Assembly: GCA_035934555.1 (NCBI GenBank)
Contig: DASYXT010000026.1
Location: 1-5,165 of the forward strand
Direction of reading: 5' to 3'
Source: DASYXT01 sp035934555
Lineage (GTDB): Bacteria; Verrucomicrobiota; Verrucomicrobiia; Limisphaerales; UBA8199
DNA: 5,165 nucleotides
A program made the translations under genes and the position numbers. Positions 1-5,165 of the stretch are shown here, one piece after another (positions within the stretch are counted from its first letter, which is position 1; the number at the start of each line of letters is the position of its first letter). The notes beneath the pieces are model-generated. The model was not told the origin of the DNA. It saw only the letters and a program-made list of their open reading frames with translations, and ran no database searches.

Positions 1-174
1 GAATCCTACCGGGTCGTTCCCCTTGGGATCGGTTTCACTACCAATGAGATAGCCGGTTCTTCTCTGGACGAGAAACTGCGCAGCCTCCTCGCCCGCGCAT
101 TGCGGATCGCGAAGTCACGCCTCCAGCAGGATCAGGATGAGCAGGCTCGCCTGAAAACAGCGTTCCAGCATTGA
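1..174 (+). CDS. 3' end of an unrecognised protein gene (5' truncated by window edge)
   Basis: A frame open from the first base runs for 57 codons and stops at TGA 172-174. It reads ESYRVVPLGIGFTTNEIAGS at its start and ends in LKTAFQH. Codon third positions are mostly G or C, similar to the RHS gene downstream, which supports real coding. The last ~35 residues are charged and rich in Leu, Arg, Gln, Asp and Glu with no Pro or Gly after the SSLDEKL segment, so they are predicted to be helical and possibly coiled-coil. I do not recognise the family and cannot assign a function. The start and most of the protein lie outside the window. The only competing frame here is an antisense one with low-complexity content, which looks like a shadow. 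A chance open frame of this length at a window edge is possible, so confidence is moderate. Confidence 0.5.
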   Translation, partial: ESYRVVPLGIGFTTNEIAGSSLDEKLRSLLARALRIAKSRLQQDQDEQARLKTAFQH

Positions 175-213
175 GTAAGAAAAGCTCAACAAATGAGAAA
201 CGAAAGTCATGCG

Positions 214-247
214 GATCGCCCTGGGGTCGCAGATCGCCTTGGGGTCG
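214..247. repeat. Two-copy direct repeat at left edge of the transposon remnant
   Basis: GATCGCCCTGGGGTCG (214-229) and GATCGCCTTGGGGTCG (232-247) differ at one base and are spaced at an 18-bp period. The second copy runs into the left inverted repeat. The shared TGGGGTC core also appears, on the opposite strand, in the doubled motif at the right end (1000-1021). Each end of the element therefore carries two copies of this core. Confidence 0.6.
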
Positions 248-266
248 TGTCTTGTCATTTGGACAA
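241..266 (+). repeat. Left inverted repeat of the RAYT remnant
   Basis: The core TGTCTTGTCATTTGGACAA (248-266) is the exact reverse complement of 985-1003. Extending outward, positions 242-247 match 1004-1009 except for one mismatch (G247 against T1004). This gives 24 of 25 paired positions. It lies just ahead of the transposase remnant. Confidence 0.85.
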
Positions 267-317
267 ATAGGATAAATGGCTCTTGACGAATCGGGCTTAG
301 GCTGGTTTGATAGGCTT

Positions 318-996
318 ATGGCCAGGGCCTTACGCATCGAACGGCCTTATGGGCGGTATCATGTCACTGCGCGTGGTAACGAACGCAGGGACATCTTCCG
401 CGACGAAGCCGACCGAGCGGCTGCGGGTGCTGCGGCAGTTCCGCTGGAGTTCCTACCCCGGCTACGCCGGTCACAGGCCGCCCCTGGCCTGGGTGTGTCG
501 TGAGCCGCTGGCTCGCTTGTGCGGCGGCAGCAGTGCTGAAGAGCAAACTGCCGCGCTTCGGGCCTACACCGAGAGTGCGCTCTTTCAGGGCACCCTGGAG
601 CCTCCTTGGGCCCGCTTGGTGGATGGCTTGGTACTGGGCAGCGCGGCTTTTGCGCAACGCCTGCGGCGTGAGGCTCGCGGCAACGCACGGGAACAAAGAG
701 CGTTGAGGACCGCCGCGGCCGCGCCAGCCTGGGCGCAAATCGTCCGCGCCCTCGAGCAGGCCAAAGGGGAGAATTGGGCCAGTTTTGCTGAGCGTCATGG
801 CGACTGGGGCCGTGATGCCGCTCTCTGGCTGGGGCGGCGCACCGGGCGCATGACTTTAGCCCAGTTAGGCAGGGCCACTGGTGGGCTGGATTATGCGGTT
901 GTGAGCAAAACCCTCTCGCGCTTTAGCCGGCGGCTCTCCTTGGATGGCTCCTTGCGTGAGCAGTTGGCATCTCTTGAAAGGCAATTGTCCAAATGA
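318..996 (+). pseudogene. REP-associated (Y1/IS200-like) transposase, internally deleted and frameshifted
   Basis: Intact relatives are single-strand DNA transposases that nick with a catalytic tyrosine and an HUH metal site. From ATG 318 the N-terminus reads MARALRIERPYGRYHVTARG, followed by NERRDIFRDEADR. This is the family's hallmark start with the YHVTxRGN motif. That frame then degenerates and stops at 501-503. The +1-shifted frame carries the C-terminal part from about 415: ERLRVLRQFRWSSYPGYAGH, then an LGS..F segment and a C-terminal helix-turn-helix-like stretch (MTLAQLGRATGGLDYAVVSK), ending at TGA 994-996. The join at about 411-420 skips roughly 100 residues of the usual protein, including the NHxHL (HUH) motif and the catalytic tyrosine, neither of which is found in any frame. 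An in-frame ATG at 276 is also possible, but 318 fits the family start. The stop codon lies inside the right inverted repeat. Confidence 0.87.
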
Positions 997-1010
997 CAAG
1001 ACATGACCCA
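985..1010 (-). repeat. Right inverted repeat of the RAYT remnant
   Basis: Positions 985-1003 are the exact reverse complement of 248-266, with near-complete pairing continuing to 1009. The repeat overlaps the last four codons of the transposase remnant (stop at 994-996), a compact arrangement showing that the gene and its end belong to one unit. Confidence 0.85.
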
Positions 1011-1021
1011 GACATGACCCC
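1000..1021. repeat. Tandem 11-bp repeat at right edge of the element
   Basis: GACATGACCCA (1000-1010) is followed immediately by GACATGACCCC (1011-1021), with one mismatch. It mirrors the doubled TGGGGTC motif on the left side, although the spacing differs (11 bp here, 18 bp on the left). Confidence 0.7.
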
Positions 1022-1040
1022 AGTGCTTTCAACAGACGAT

Positions 1041-1079
1041 CCGCTTGCGGCGTTTAGATGCCATCGCCTAAATGAGCGG
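1041..1079. repeat. Bulged inverted repeat (possible stem-loop) in the intergenic region
   Basis: CCGCT (1041-1045) pairs with AGCGG (1075-1079), and CGTTTAG (1051-1057) pairs with CTAAATG (1068-1074, one G-T pair). This leaves a five-base bulge (1046-1050) and a ten-base loop. It sits 20 bp beyond the RAYT remnant and could be a REP-like palindrome or a structured 5' leader, but a chance match is also plausible. No T-run follows, so it is not an obvious terminator. Confidence 0.3.
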
Positions 1080-1153
1080 CAGAGGTGCGCACCCCGCGCT
1101 CGCGGCCAGACCTTCCTACCTCCAAGAACCCTTCGCGGCACGTCCACTCAACC

Positions 1154-1169
1154 TGGGGTAACGACCCCA
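1154..1169. repeat. Short perfect hairpin in spacer
   Basis: TGGGGT (1154-1159) and ACCCCA (1164-1169) form a perfect 6-bp stem around the loop AACG. It is GC-rich but is not followed by a run of T, so a terminator role is weakly supported. It might be a regulatory palindrome or chance. Confidence 0.3.
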
Positions 1170-1308
1170 TTCACAACCGCAAACTTCTTTTGATAAAAGT
1201 ACCTTGTAGCCAAGAGCAGTTAAACTCATCCGGCGCGAAGGACTGGGGTAATCCCGGAGCGCAGCACGCGCCGCGATTTGAATGTGAGTGAGACACAATC
1301 AACTAAAT

Positions 1309-5165
<3,857 letters not shown>

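Larger units (their letters stand above)
241..1021. mobile_element. Decayed RAYT/IS200-like element, internally deleted, with both ends retained
   Basis: The segment is bounded by inverted repeats (241-266 and 985-1010, plus a doubled GACATGACCC at 1000-1021). It contains the two surviving ends of a Y1-type transposase gene. REP-associated tyrosine transposases are single-gene elements that act on palindromic or inverted flanking sequences. Here the catalytic middle of the gene is absent, so the copy cannot move itself, but its ends look intact enough to be acted on in trans. No clear target-site duplication was found outside the repeats. IS200-type elements do not normally make one. The boundary is set by the repeats and could be off by some bases. 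Confidence 0.75.
1022..1308. other. Non-coding spacer before the RHS gene
   Basis: No supported gene lies here. The short open frames carry no recognisable protein. The spacer holds the bulged inverted repeat at 1041-1079, the palindrome GGTGCGCACC (1084-1093), and a small hairpin TGGGGT-AACG-ACCCCA (1154-1169). The nine bases CTGGGGTAA at 1153-1161 recur at 1243-1251. I see no -35/-10 pair with good spacing and no purine-rich ribosome binding site close to the ATG at 1309. The promoter of the RHS gene is presumably in this stretch but cannot be placed from sequence alone. Confidence 0.6.

Noticed and set aside
170..190. Possible terminator hairpin TTGAG...CTCAA after the first gene
   Set aside because: Only five base pairs, AT-rich, and no T-run follows.
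214..247. Two-copy direct repeat considered as a CRISPR fragment
   Set aside because: Only two copies of 16 bp with a 2-bp gap, and linked to the transposon end. No spacers.
38..337. Antisense open frame of 99 codons at the left edge
   Set aside because: It crosses the sense partial gene, the direct repeats and the left inverted repeat, and its protein contains the repeat twice (RPQGDLRPQGD), a sign of a non-coding reading.
359..798. Antisense frames across the transposase remnant
   Set aside because: The sense strand carries clear transposase motifs. The antisense proteins resemble nothing known to me.
1190..1226. Possible promoter around TTGATA (1190-1195)
   Set aside because: No acceptable -10 hexamer lies 16-18 bp downstream. 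TAAACT at 1221 is too far away.
993..1298. Short frames on both strands in the spacer before the RHS gene
   Set aside because: 60-74 codons, no recognisable motif, no ribosome binding site, and overlapping each other. Probably chance.

Overview
The window looks like a piece of a chromosome from a Verrucomicrobiota-like bacterium (Pedosphaera/Limisphaera side). This is an inference. It rests on the style of the large RHS protein: an exported TPR-like region, then a C39-like cysteine-peptidase domain, then YD repeats rich in Thr-Asn, with turns such as the ones around residues 1261-1281. This arrangement is familiar from that phylum. No rRNA or marker gene is present to confirm it.

Layout. Positions 1-174 are the 3' end of an unrecognised gene on the + strand. 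Positions 175-240 are a short spacer with a degenerate 16-bp direct repeat. Positions 241-1021 are a small transposon remnant. Its ends are near-perfect inverted repeats of about 25 bp. Inside is a broken REP-associated (Y1/IS200-like, HUH) transposase whose N-terminal 33 residues and C-terminal ~190 residues survive in two different frames, while the catalytic middle has been deleted. Positions 1022-1308 are non-coding and hold one bulged inverted repeat and one short hairpin, with no convincing promoter or ribosome binding site. From 1309 to the end of the window a single uninterrupted + strand frame of at least 1285 codons encodes the N-terminal part of a very large exported RHS/YD-repeat protein. 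Its C-terminus, where a variable toxin or effector domain could sit, lies beyond the window.

The RHS gene is the main content. In order it carries a signal peptide, a helical TPR-like segment, a C39-like peptidase domain with a plausible Cys222-His293-Asp309 triad, a cysteine-rich segment, an uninterrupted run of 31 glycines encoded only by GGT and GGC, a CxxC, and then a beta-rich shell domain leading into a regular 21-residue YD-repeat array. The most thought-provoking feature is the position of the long glycine tract directly after a domain of the family whose known members cut after Gly-Gly.

The transposon remnant and the RHS gene show no functional link. The large antisense frames across the RHS gene are shadows of its codon bias.
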